Source: Elmis aenea
Lineage: Eukaryota; Arthropoda; Insecta; Coleoptera; Elmidae
Length of the DNA stretch: 64,000 nucleotides
Assembly: GCA_947652605.1 (NCBI GenBank)
Contig: OX393581.1
Location: 13,768,640-13,832,639, forward strand
Direction: 5' to 3'
The position numbers were made by a program, and so were the translations under genes. Shown here one piece after another: positions 1-10,611 of this stretch. The stretch's first letter is position 1. Every line of letters begins with the position of its first letter. The notes below the pieces were generated by a model that searched no databases, was not told the origin of the DNA, and worked only from the letters and a program-made list of their open reading frames with translations.

Positions 1-93
1 ACATTTAAACTTATTATTCCCCACTCATAAATGTCCACCAAAACGTCAAAATTCAAATGAAAGTTCACATGAGTTTTCTTATTTAAACAATAT

Positions 94-544
94 AGGTTTG
101 TTCCAACAAGCGATTTAAAACCAATCCATGGATCAGTCCATGAACTAGTTTATTCGCATGCGTGAGCTATGTACTAATTGCCCAGTAGTAGCCGTTGTTG
201 GAACGCTTTTACGACTGGCCCAACTGTAAATGACATTTGTGTCCATTGGGTTCATAGAAATGAGCGCATCGCAAGGGTAAACAGTAAACACCTTAAGAAT
301 CCAGTACTAAATGGGTTGGGAGTGTGATGCATAGCTACCAGAGCTCACGTTAGTTATGAACAGCGCATGCGTGTAAAAATACCAGAAACAGTTCGTCCCT
401 TCGTTCATAGACTGTTTTGATCATCTGCAAACGAATGACTGACCGTCCGGTGAACTGTCAGAGAATGTGATGGAACGCGAAATTGATACTGCGCAAAATC
501 CTAACAGTGCGTCGCATGGTCCATGGACTTGTTGGAACAAACCT
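94..544 (+). mobile_element. Non-autonomous DNA transposon (MITE family C, copy 1)
   Basis: The element is 451 bp and bounded by inverted termini AGGTTTGTTCCAACAAG. No protein is encoded. Two further diverged copies lie at 6072-6470 (inverted) and 22379-22823, and the alignment of the three defines the unit. Shared internal blocks include GCGCATGCGTGTAAAA and CGTTAGTTATGAACAGCG. The flanks do not give a convincing target duplication, so the superfamily is uncertain; hAT is possible because a hAT transposase end follows directly, but that may be chance. Confidence 0.75.
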
Positions 545-859
545 TATATTACAGAAAAACAGTATCGGATTAATGTTAATATAGAATTGGATGTGAAGTG
601 GGTGGAGATCTTCAAATATTTTGAGCAATGCCAACATTTAAAAAGAATCATTGAATTTGCGTGTTCTTTACCTGGTACTAATGCTTCGACTGAGAAGATT
701 TTTTCGTTAATTAGTAAATAAATGACATCAGTAAAAACTTAATTAAATGTTGCAACACTAACAAGGGCAATACAAACAAAATACAATTTGAATGTTTCTC
801 GTCACGAAGTTTATATTTTAAAAAATGATAAAAAATTACTTAAAAAATACAGTTTTTGA
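545..859 (+). pseudogene. hAT transposase, C-terminal dimerisation region (relic)
   Basis: The plus frame reads through a hAT C-terminal dimerisation segment: KRIIEFACSLPGTNASTEK, then IFSLISK, a stop at 719-721, a second stop at 740-742, and the in-frame continuation LNVATLTRAIQTKYNLNVS to a final stop at 857-859. This is the pattern of the SCAND3/ZBED-type (DUF4371) hAT transposases, in which the C-terminal segment mediates dimerisation. Only the last 100 or so residues remain; the catalytic core is missing and two stops interrupt the rest, so it is a pseudogene. A 451-bp MITE abuts its 5' side, so the longer frame starting at 467 is partly MITE sequence and not the original start. Confidence 0.8.
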
Positions 860-1964
860 TATTGCAATGTTTATGTAAAAGGTTAATATTAAACTTAACC
901 AAAATGTAATTTTTAAAGACAAATACACACACATTGCTAGTCATTTGGTGGCCAAATTAACTAGTTTTGACGTCATATTTTTTTGTGATAATATAATATT
1001 TTGCTTCTATAGGTATATTTTTTTTAACTAAAAATGTCCCCCATTTGACCCAAAAACATCTGGTAACTTTAGTTTAGGTGATAATTACCGCTTTAGAGTT
1101 GTTAAATGGACTAAACCTATCAGTTAAATTGCACCTGTACAAGTAGATTAGACATCTGTAATCTATAATCTGTTATTAAGTAATTCTTATGCAATTTTAA
1201 GCAAATTTCTACACTGAAATTGGACAAAAATATTGTAAATCTTGAATGTATCGTAGAATTGTAGAACTCACAAAATGCGATGAATTGACAAGAAGAAAAA
1301 GACAGTTACGTTTTGTAAGTCATCTTATTTATAATTCAGGGATTGGGCTTTGAAGTAGTTGATCAGATCCGTTCCCATGTGACTTATCAACTTGTCCTTC
1401 GACGAAAAAATATTGAATTTATGTCAGCTTAAAAGACAACAAATGCTGTTGAGACTTAGATTGCAAGATGTAGCAAAAATTCTGTTGCAAGTATTTTTAT
1501 TTTACAAACGTATTTAGCACTGTCAAGTATTGAATTATTATCTATTAGATAGTTAATTTGTTCTGATCAGACGATTGTGGGACATAGAAGAATTTTTAGA
1601 GCGTTAATGGAAACTTTAGATTATTGTTCAATCCACCACGATGTACTTAAAAAAGTTGCTTGTTTTGTGGTATTATTATCTAACAAAAGAAGTATACCTT
1701 GAAGACAGACGAGTCTTTCTCAATCAAAATGCTAAAGGGTCAATTGTATTTTTCGCCCTTCAGGCTCGCTTTATTGTTCTTCTGTATAAATGGTACGAGG
1801 GTTGATTTTTATATTTGCGGTATGGTGAGAAAGAAACTGAAAGAGTCAAGTTTTATAGCTAATTTTAACTTTTAATATATTCTTCTCAAATATGTCTACA
1901 TTTGTTACTTCTTTTAATAAATTTTTCTAGACCTTTATATAAATAATTTTCGGATTTGTGTCAG
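860..1964. other. AT-rich stretch without recognised gene
   Basis: I see no coding frame with recognisable motifs, no terminal repeats and no RNA gene here. Confidence 0.5.
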
Positions 1965-2625
1965 GTCTTATCTATATTGCTTTTGCTTGCACATCCCCAG
2001 AGCTGAACTCCATAAGTTCAGAATGGCTTTGTTTGTTTAGTAGCATCTTATTATGCACAGACAATTGTGATTTTCTTCCGATCAAAAAGAATTTTTTTTG
2101 TATTTTCAGGTTACTTTCAAAATGTTCATTTATAGTTGCTTGCAATGACTCATCATCGGTGAAATGCTTTTCAGGTTCTTTTTCAAATTTGGAAACAGAT
2201 AAAAATCTCCGGTAACAATTCTGTTAATAACGTGTACTGGAATAGCTTCACATCGCTCCAATAACAGCTTACAATACTGAAGTCGGTGTTCTTTTTGATA
2301 CGGTGTAAGATTTCTCGGTACCCATCCTGCGTTGACTTTTGTCTGCCGTTATTTCGGATATTTTGAACGTTTCCGCGATTTCTTCAAGTTTTGGTCGACC
2401 ATATTCCATAGGAGCATACTCGACTTTTACGACCATTTCATGTATTAGGACGTCACTTGGTCTATCACTGCAATCATCGCCTATTAATGAATCTCTAAAT
2501 AAACCATGGTTTTATCAAAAAAAGCATCTGTAAACTGCTTGCGCTTCATTCAGGATGTATTCTACACTTTTTCCTTGTTTTGTGAGGAATTTCTTTGCTG
2601 CATGAAACTCAGTATCCGACCTTTT
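1965..2625 (-). pseudogene. mariner transposase relic lacking its catalytic core
   Basis: On the minus strand, reading from about 2625 down, the remains are an N-terminal helix-turn-helix piece (KKFLTKQGKSVEYILNEAQ), an RPSDVLIHEMVVKVE segment, and a frame-shifted but clear mariner block VNAGWVPRNLTPYQKEHRLQ followed by YCKLLLERC and RIVTGD. In normal mariner transposases this is followed by the DD34D domain. Here RIVTGD is joined directly to the C-terminal block FYLFPNLKKNLK and, in another frame, HFTDDESLQATINEHFE. The catalytic centre is therefore deleted in one step. Several stops and shifts confirm a dead copy. The exact 3' boundary near 1965 is uncertain. Confidence 0.8.
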
Positions 2626-2639
2626 TAGAAATAACGCCC

Positions 2640-4085
2640 AAATTAACTTATTCTTTTGACGATTATAAATGAACCAATAAGAAATTTTGTTTTTATGTCT
2701 AAAATTGATTATCCGATTTTATTAGAGCATGATTTTTAAAGGGGTCTTATTTCAATGAATTGGCGATGTTTTTCGGCATTATATTCATAGAACAGACAAC
2801 TATTTTAAAGTTATAGAATGGTCCAAGTTTTTGTTGTTTCAAGACCTACCAAACCCAAAATGTTTTCCTCCAAATTTTATTTGTAGATGCTATTTAACGT
2901 AGGGTTTTTCTCTTTCTTCATTGCTACGGTGATGATTTTCGTTTGTGAGTGAGCATCAGTAACCACAATTAGATATCGGAACCCCCTGGAAGACGGCAAA
3001 TTTATTATCCAGTATTACTAGTAAAATTAGCGAGCAGGTACCCGACTTTGTTATTAAACAATTTTCTTCCTGCACGATTAGCGTAATAACAGCAATAAAC
3101 TCGCTCATAATAAAACTTAACCAGCTTGTCACGGGCAATGTATATCATAATTTCTTGTTGTAGTTGCGAGCATTATGATGTAGACTTTTTTTTAAAACTG
3201 GCATTCAATGACCATAGACTATAATGGCTCGAATTTAATGACTGTTAACGAGGTCGTATGATACGGTGTCGAGCCGAGCAACCGGAATCCAGAAGCAGCG
3301 AACTCAGGTGTGTTTAACATTAGCAGGTAGTGGGGAAGATTGATATAAACGTCGAGATACAACTATCTCTGACCGATATCTCGTTACATTCGACATTTAT
3401 AACTGAATAAAAATTAGCTACAAAGCACAAATTGGAAAGGCTTTGGCTTTTATTGCACATGCGTGCTCGAAACGGGGAGACCCGCAGGATGTATCATTAT
3501 CATAATTTATCACATAATACGTTGTTTAGTGAAATCTTAATTATACGAGCCAAGAGCGAATTTTTTCGTGCGCATTTCGTCGCCGTTCACGAATTTATCT
3601 CACCTACAAGTTCGTTTTATTTATCGGAGGTTTACTGGAAAGAAGTTACTGGCAGTGATACGTGCGACCTTAAAAATGTTATCTCTGTTATTGTTGTAAT
3701 CTTATCTGAATGGGTTTGATAAATTCGGTACGTCAATTCTTGCTATCCTCGTATTTGTAGCCTTTATCTCTGGGCTTTTTTTAAATGCAAGTGTTATGTA
3801 AATGTAAATTTGAGGTAAAATTTGTGCTACTTACGGATAACGGTGTTGTAACATTATTAAACCAGCAAGTTTGTTCTGTGCAACAGTAAACATTGCAGTG
3901 CACACTTAAAAAGGCAAAATAATCACCTTGTAGTAGTATCAATTACGTGAAGATAAAAACGATTTTTGGACTGCTTTTCGTGTGTCATTACTTGGTTGAG
4001 GATGTACAGTTTTTTTGTAATTTTGTTGGAAAAAATACTAGGGTGAACTATAGGATTTTTCGTTTTTTTTTTCCATGAAGCTTCA
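2640..4085. other. Intergenic or intronic DNA, no recognised gene
   Basis: No motif, terminal repeat or RNA gene is evident. A 95-codon open frame at 3432-3719 (plus) resembles no family I know and has no neighbouring signal, so I regard it as chance. Confidence 0.45.
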
Positions 4086-4089
4086 AACG

Positions 4090-4540
4090 TAAATATAACA
4101 ACAACCATTAAAGTAAAGACCATTCGATTCTATGGTTCGAACTATTCTTTTGGCGATTTGTCCGATTCCGCGACGGTAACATGTCTTCTTCTTAGAGGCA
4201 AAAGACTGGCCGCATCTTCCCTCGACGTCTTCTAATGTTAAGAAGCTGCGACCACGCAAGAAATGTGGCATCACCAGGAAAAAAAAACGGATGCAGAAAA
4301 AGTCGAGTTTTCAAATTTTTTCTTCATCTGCCTTGCGGCATGCGGAAGAGCGGTGTCCCGCTGCATCAACATACGGCTTCTGTTGACCAAAATCAGGTAT
4401 TTTCGACTGAACTCCGCATGCATTCGAGTTTTACAAAATTTAGATCAGCGTCAATGGCTCGATTGTTTGGAACCAGCTTAAAGTGGATTTTGATTTCAAA
4501 ATTCCACCGGACACACAACATTGCCTAGACACAAATCTTG
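4090..4540 (-). pseudogene. mariner transposase C-terminal relic
   Basis: Minus strand. Reading downward from 4540, a catalytic-domain piece YLILVNRSRMLMQRDTALPH matches the mariner block that normally reads LVNRxxxxxQHDNARPH; the aspartate of the second catalytic position is kept but its neighbours are changed. After frame changes the C-terminal block follows as RSFLTLEDVEGRCGQSFASK and RIVRTIESNGLYFN, which is the usual mariner end (FASKD...RGI..L..RW...I...G.YF). At least two frameshifts separate the pieces. It differs from the mariner relic at 1965-2625, so these are two separate insertions. Confidence 0.75.
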
Positions 4541-4664
4541 TGCTAAAGCTTTTAAAGTCATAAAAAGTTGGTTTTTCAAAAATTATTTTTTGAAAAATCG
4601 TAACATGTCGCCTGTTATCTAAAATTTATTTGTGATGATCAAAAGTATAAACAAAGTGCCTGCT

Positions 4665-5420
4665 GTATGTATTATTTATTTCCGCGGAGGTGGTCCCCTT
4701 TCGGGTTCTTGTACTGCGACCTATTGGTCTATTGTACCCTCTGGTGATAGCACTAAAAAGAATTCCTGTGTTTTTGAAAACTCCAGGATTTTCTTTCAGG
4801 GTGTTTTTCTTAACTCTTCTTGGTTGGCTTTTTTCATCCCTAGAAGTCTACGCCGATAGTGTGTGAATCCTTCACACTGGCATATTACGTGAAGAGGTTT
4901 CTTCTTCTTCACCACATCCTCTACATAATATATCGGTGTCTGAGAGCCCTATAGCGGAGAGGTGTTTGTTTAGCCCACAATGTCCTATGATAAGTCCTGT
5001 GGCTGCTCTGATTTCTACTCTGCTCATCCTGATAATTTCTTCTGTCTTTTCTTTGGAGACCATTGACAGGATAGCCTTGGAATGGGCTTGTCCTGCCACT
5101 TTTTTCCAATGATCAGTATGCCCCTGTATTAATATGTCATTAAGACACCGCTTGGCTGTTCTATAGGATGTACCAACTGCGGGTTCTGGTCCGAAGAAAG
5201 GAGTCTCGCTGCCAATTTTGGCTAGGCAATCGGCCTTCTCGATACCTGGTATATTAGTGTGCCTTGGGCATCATACCAATTTAACATTATTTCTGCTTCC
5301 TAACACATTAAGTGCCCGGATACAATTCAGAACAAGTCCTGAGTTTACTTCCGACGAGCCAAGAGCTTTTAACGCTGCTTGGCTGTTGGACACTAGGTAT
5401 ATGCGTGAAAAAAATTAAGA
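4665..5420 (-). pseudogene. Non-LTR retrotransposon RNase H domain and C-terminus (relic)
   Basis: On the minus strand a long nearly continuous frame runs from about 5420 to 4880. It begins with the RNase H motif YLVSNSQAALKALGSSEVNS (usually SDSQAAL, so the catalytic Asp is Asn here), continues through LVWCPRHTNIPGIEKADCLA (the WxPGHxxIxGNExAD block) and ends with IIGHCGLNKHLSAIGLSDT and CRGCGEEEET. A frameshift near 4890 moves the reading to HVICQCEGFTHYRRRLLG, the cysteine-containing tail expected at the end of R1/Jockey/I-type pol proteins. The reverse transcriptase is absent, as in a 5'-truncated copy. The Asp to Asn change and the frameshift make it inactive. Confidence 0.85.
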
Positions 5421-6071
5421 CTTGTGTCACTTATACAGTTAATTTTTTTAAATTACTTTTCACCGATTCACCTGACAAATTTGAATAGTTTCCCGATTTA
5501 AAAAAACAAAATTGATGAGGTGAAATTAGACGGAAGCTATCTAACTTGCACGTAGATCAAAGAGCAATTAAAAAGATAAAGTTTAAGATAGCGTTTATGC
5601 TCTTGTGTATCGATAAGAAAACACTTAGTTAAACATACTACTACAGTTAATGGAAATTTTAGATGTTTTATATACATTTGGTGTTAATTGCAATTAGTGT
5701 CATTTTTAAAATTGCAATTAGTGTCATTTTTGCATTGCAATAAACATGTTTTGTTATTCGCGTACAGCACTTGTTTTGATTCTGTTTTTTAAATGCACAC
5801 GAAAAACGTTAAAATAGTTATTGACACTTTGATTACTCCATATTTATCACAATTCGACTGTATTTGTAATGGAAACTGGGAACCATCACCGCAAATTACC
5901 CGTAATTTATAATTAAACTCGGCGCCAACATACACCGCAAGATAAATAGTTGAACATTGAAATATTACCGCACTAATCAACAACAATAACTAGTGATGGT
6001 TTTAAATCCTCTGTTTTAGATTATTATACATACAATAGAGAATTAATAAAATTTATTCGTTATTCATTTCT
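5421..6071. other. AT-rich stretch with one short tandem duplication
   Basis: No gene is seen. A 21-bp unit AATTGCAATTAGTGTCATTT plus T occurs at 5686-5706 and again at 5710-5730, a 24-bp period. Confidence 0.5.
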
Positions 6072-6470
6072 CTGACAGTTCACCGGACGGTCAGTCATTA
6101 GTTCCATCACATCTCCAATCAATTCATGTAAAGGTTTGCGGACGATCAAAACAGTCTATGAACGAAGGGACAAACTGTTGCTGGGATTTTTACACGCATG
6201 CGCTGTTCATAACTAACGTGAGCTCTGGTAGCTACGCATCGCCGTCCCAATCCCACAGTCTGCATTCTTAAGGTGTTTACCCTTGCGATGCGCACATTTC
6301 TATGAATCCAATAGACACAAATGTCATTTACAGTTAGGCCAATCGTAAAAGCGTTCCAACAACGGCTAATACCGGTTAGTACATTTGTTAGTACACAGTT
6401 CATGCATGCGAATAAACCAGCATGTATTCATACATGGATTGGTTTTAAACGGCTTGTTGAAACAACCCTA
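6072..6470 (-). mobile_element. MITE family C, copy 2 (inverted, truncated)
   Basis: This is the reverse complement of the 94-544 element. It starts inside the copy at CTCTGACAGTTCACCGGACG and runs to the terminal sequence GGCTTGTTGAAACAACCC. The other terminus (the side at 6072) is missing, so it is truncated. An open frame at 6146-6403 on the minus strand is only element sequence. Confidence 0.75.
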
Positions 6471-6593
6471 TAATAAGCAGGAATAGGATTTACAGAAAAC
6501 TGAGAATGGATAATAGAATGTTTTAGGTTTATAAACATTCCTGTGCGACTCATCGATTCTGCGACAGTCGCGTCGCTTCGATTATAGACTGGG

Positions 6594-6784
6594 TTGCATC
6601 TTTTAAGCTAAAGCCGCACTGCGGGAGGGTTGGCTGGAGGGTAGATGGTAGATACACGCCGTCGCCTGGTGACAATTTGTTGTGAAACAATGCGCCTTGA
6701 TTGTCGCCAGGCGACGGCGTGTATCTACCATCTACCCTCCAGCCAAAAATCCCGCAGTGCGGCCTTAGCTTTAAATCGCTGCAT
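6594..6784. repeat. GC-rich foldback hairpin (MITE-like)
   Basis: Arms at 6606-6676 and 6700-6770 are inverted copies with only a handful of mismatches, separated by 23 bp. The arms contain GCCGCACTGCGGGA and TAGATGGTAGATACACGCCG and are clearly GC-richer than the surroundings. Weaker symmetry continues outward for about 12 bp. No target duplication was recognised. A 118-codon open frame (6550-6906, minus) reads through both arms and is a by-product of the palindrome. Confidence 0.8.
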
Positions 6785-7795
6785 TTGTTTAGTCGCATGT
6801 GAGCGCAACTGCACTTAAAACTACGAGTTTTGTTAGTACGACTACACAATCGCGATATCAAAAATCGCTTGTGCGCGCCTTGCCTTACGGTGTATGTGGT
6901 TTTCAATTAATTTTTGGCTTTAATCCTGTTAACCTTGCTTTGTAAATCAGTATACATTTTTTAACTTATGAAGATGTGACTAGAAATATTAGTCGTTGAT
7001 TTAAATCCGACAAAACTTCGAAACACTTCTTTTTCTATACGAACTGACCCACAAATGTAAAAGACAACTATCACTACTTCTACGTTGCTAGCCACGCCTT
7101 CGAAAGTTCATTTTACTCATTTTTTATCATGGGAAAGAATTATGTTCTCATTTTTTATCCATTTGTTGCAAAAAAAAGCTTCTGAGTGGGTTATACTTCC
7201 CGTAGAGTGTGGATTATTGATTTTATTTGAGATTAGCTGGATTTACCGTAGATACAGCCTGCACTATGTTTTGTTTCTTTTTTTTTTTAATAAATCGTGT
7301 ACAATCGTTCAGTTTTGAATGTTTTACGTACTTAAACCTCCAGCAAACGGTATTTCAATTACGTGGAATCTCGCAAAAGTGGATGTAACTGAATCTCACT
7401 TCATGATGCGATGGTACTCACTGTTACAGGAGCTTAGTAGGCGGGTGTAGTCGTGCCAGAAGAACTTCCGTATACTAACTCTCGGAATTTTAGCTCTTAG
7501 GTGGCGGTATTGACGTTTTGTCACGTTCTGTCAGTGTTCACTAGAAATAATGTTTGTCGCAAGAGAACGTCCTTGCAGTTAATTCTTTGATTGATTTGTG
7601 ATTAATGTAGCACGACTTAATGGGTGTTCTATCAGTATTCAAAGAAATTCCGCGGAATACTACCATTTTTATTAGTTAAGCCTTTCATAGTGCAAATTGT
7701 GTTGATGTAAGAGCGGGTCCCCAGAAATGTTGAATACGTTATTATTGGTTTCTAATCAAACAAAGCTCAGGAGTAATTTCAATGAACTTTATATA
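6785..7795. other. No recognised gene
   Basis: Nothing beyond chance open frames was recognised in this AT-rich stretch. Confidence 0.45.
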
Positions 7796-8833
7796 CAGGG
7801 TGTTTCATAAATATTGCGAAAACATTCAGCTGGTGATTTCTTATCGAAAATTAAGGGGGGTCTTTCATATAAACTTTTTCCTTAGACGTCTTCTTTTTGA
7901 GTTACAGCCTTTAAAGGGCAGCATAAAATTGGGTTTTTATTTTTTTTCTCCCTCAAATTTGGATAAATGTAGGAGAATGATATTTGGTAGGTGTTTTATA
8001 CTTATTAGAAGGTTTCCCATAGTAATATTTTCAATCATCTCCCACCTTTACAGAAGGCTGAAACGTGCGACCTCTGTTGGGTTTTTATCAGAACTTTTTG
8101 GTGAGTTAAAATTTTGCTTTTTTTTTTGAAACATTGATTTATTTAGAAACTATTTTTGTTCTTTAGTTGTTCTCGTAAAACCTACCGTTTTTGAGTAAAA
8201 AATAAAACAAGTCAACATAAACCATCAAATATTCCAATATAAAACGACTCATTTTGGTGGTGTCCATGGTTTGTTAATGTTATGAATTGACGGACGTTAT
8301 AGCGTTCTCGCCGCGTTAACCTCAAAATGCATAACACCCGTTAATTCTACCCAATATGAACATAAACAAACCATGGCAACCACCAAAATGAGTCGTTTTA
8401 TATTGGAATAAATATTTGATGGTTCATTTAGACTGGTTTTATTTTTTAGGTTTTACGAGAACAACTAAAGAACAAAAATAGTTTCAAAATAAATCAATGT
8501 TTCAAAAAAAAATAGCATAATTTCAACCCACCAAAAAGTTCTTATAAAAAAACCAACAGGGGTCGCACTTTTTAACCCCCTGTGAAGATGGGAGATGATT
8601 GAAAATATTACTATGGGAAACCTTTTAAAAAGTATAAAACTTCTACCAAATACCATTCTTCTACCTTTATCCAAATTTGAGAAATAAAATAAAAACCTAA
8701 TTTAACGCTCTCCTTTAGAGGGATGTAACTCCGAAAGGAGACGTCTAAGGAAAAAAAATATGTGAAAGACCCCCTTAATTTTCGATAAGGAATCACCACC
8801 TGAATTTTTTCGCAATATTTATGAAACGCCTTG
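7796..8833. mobile_element. 1.04-kb foldback element, almost entirely palindromic
   Basis: The element begins CAGGGTGTTTCATAAATATTG and ends with the complementary ATATTTATGAAACGCCTTG; TA dinucleotides flank both ends (7794-7795, 8834-8835). Symmetry is detectable from the ends nearly to the centre at about 8315. Matching pieces include CGAAAATTAAGGGGGGTCTT versus AAGACCCCCTTAATTTTCG, and AAACGACTCATTTTGGTGGT versus ACCACCAAAATGAGTCGTTT. No transposase motif is present; the open frames at 7782-8129 (plus) and 8465-8799 (minus) are mirror copies of each other. TA flanks and CAGGG termini suggest mobilisation by a Tc1/mariner/IS630-type enzyme. Which transposase is unknown. Confidence 0.85.
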
Positions 8834-8879
8834 TATAGAAAAAATTATATCTTTGGAAATTTGATAAGCGTAATTTTTG

Positions 8880-9120
8880 CAGATTTGTAGTTTACCGCAT
8901 CCCTTTGTCCATTTTTTCTTTTCCCAAACATGCTCTTCTTAATGTTTTCTTCCTACCATGGCTTTTTTCACATTTAGGTTCCTGCTGCGTCTAGGTCTTC
9001 TTCTTTTTATCGTTGAGGTGGTTTCCATTTCCTTTTTTTAACAATCGTCATTCATTCTTCTCACAACCAGACCAGCTGTTTCCTCTCGACGGTGTGCAAT
9101 ATAGAGGTTCCATACTATGT
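8880..9120 (-). pseudogene. LINE reverse transcriptase C-terminal fragment
   Basis: The minus strand carries the same segment as the better preserved copy at 31165-31560: sequence that in that copy encodes the post-RT region with the vectorial order QLVW..H, then KRRRPRRxW, then a GCSKR/GCGKL tail. Shared nucleotides include TGCATCCCTTTGTCCATT or its near equivalent and AGGTTCCTGCTGCGTCTAGG. Frameshifts prevent a continuous reading. It is the 3' end of a non-LTR retrotransposon, with its 3' side at the lower coordinate. Confidence 0.6.
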
Positions 9121-10160
9121 TTAACTTCTAAGTAGTATCTAATCAAATTGTTTATAAAATGCGACAACATAATTTTATAATTATATTTGCGACGCGTTCC
9201 TTGCGTTTTGCAATTAAAATTAAATTTAATACTTGAAATGCATCGTTTAATTTCCTCGATATTATTAAATCGTGAAAACGTAACTGAACTGAAACGAAGT
9301 ACGACACGTAATTTCAAAGTAATGCAGCGTGACCACGCGACAAAAATAATGTCATGAACAATTAAAAGACGTGACTGTCTTTACTTAACTCGAGCTATTA
9401 GTAACATATCAATTCAATAAACTCGTGAAGGTTAAACGGTTGTATATTATTTACAATTCCAACTCGATTCGTTGTACATTTCCTCGAACTGAGCGTTTAT
9501 GTACGTACTGCAGCTTATAATGTCTTTATACGAGTACGTTTTATACCTGTAAAATTTTTAGCTTTTTGTTTTTGGTCATTTACGTTTACAGCGTGGTAAT
9601 TACCACCGAGTTGATTATATCTTCACATCTGTCGGTGAAATATTTTCGTTGAAAGTAATCCAGGTAAAAAAACAAGTGAAGGAAATGAGGTGTAATTTGT
9701 TACACAAAAAGTTAACTATAATAAATGCAAAAAAAACATTACTTTTATCATATGCCACGTAAAATATATCTACTAAGCCACTTGAGAATAACCTTATGGT
9801 CAGTAGATTAAACTAATCTATTGACATAAGCCAGTATACACACGATCAGGGTTTCTTGCCAGATTTATATCACTGCAACTTGACAATGCTCGGCACTTGT
9901 TGTAACGAAGCCATTGATTTCAAACTTGTCTTCAAACGGTCGCTTTTATTAGATTTGCGATACTAAAGAATTTGGTACAATAAACTAAAAACAAGTGAAA
10001 ATTATATGTATCATCGGGTATACGAACTAAATTCTGGTGTTTGCTTGAAGTTTTTAGAAAACTGGCGAACGCTGGTGGAAGAGATTCTGCTAAAAGTTAT
10101 TTTTTTTTTCTTATTTGAGTAGATTTAACTATAACTTTTAACGGTTTAATAAAAGAAAAG
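9121..10160. other. No recognised gene
   Basis: A short imperfect hairpin (9793-9830, arms of about 17 nt around CTTATG...CATAAG) is the only structure noticed. No coding motif is seen. Confidence 0.45.
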
Positions 10161-10611
10161 TCTGGAATTATAGGTCGTCTTTAATTGATTTCTGTTACTT
10201 TCCCAACGTTTCGTTATTGGGTTAATATACTTCTTCAGGTAAATTTACAGTGGTTTTACATTGATATCGTGATGATTTACATTACAACTCAAAACATATG
10301 ATCTGATGAAGGCATCCATAATAACTATACCTCCATATTACGTTTCTAAAAGTTAGGATTTGTTCAAATTAAGGATCAATATAAAAAAAAACATCACCAA
10401 GACATATTTGTGACACAATAAAATTGTACGTACATGGATGTATTGTAATTATGGATGCTGTGATCAGATCATATGTTTTAAGTTGTATTGTTAATCATCA
10501 CGAAATCAATGTATAACCACTGTTGATTTCCCTGGAGATGTTTATTAACCCAATAAACAAAACGTTGGAAAAATAACAGAATGTGATAAAACACGTCCTG
10601 TAAATTCCAGA
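10161..10611. repeat. Inverted repeat with Penelope-like terminal motif
   Basis: Two inverted arms of roughly 190 bp (10161-10350 and 10420-10611) surround a loop of about 70 bp. Each arm carries the signature found in Penelope-like retroelement ends: on the minus strand at 10204-10238 CTGAAGAAG, then a short hairpin, then ACGAAACGTTGGG; on the plus strand at 10532-10568 the decayed form CTGGAGATG ... CAAAACGTTGG. Outer ends read TCTGGAATTATAGG and TGTAAATTCCAGA. No reverse transcriptase or GIY-YIG endonuclease is present here, so this is only a terminal pair. The family call rests on the motif. Confidence 0.55.

Noticed and set aside
6550..6906. 118-codon minus open frame
   Set aside because: It reads through both arms of the GC-rich hairpin, so its two halves are strand mirrors; no domain is present.
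7782..8799. Open frames of 60-115 codons on both strands with similar peptides (for example LYRRLKRATSVGF)
   Set aside because: They are the two arms of the 1-kb palindrome read in opposite directions, with no known motif.
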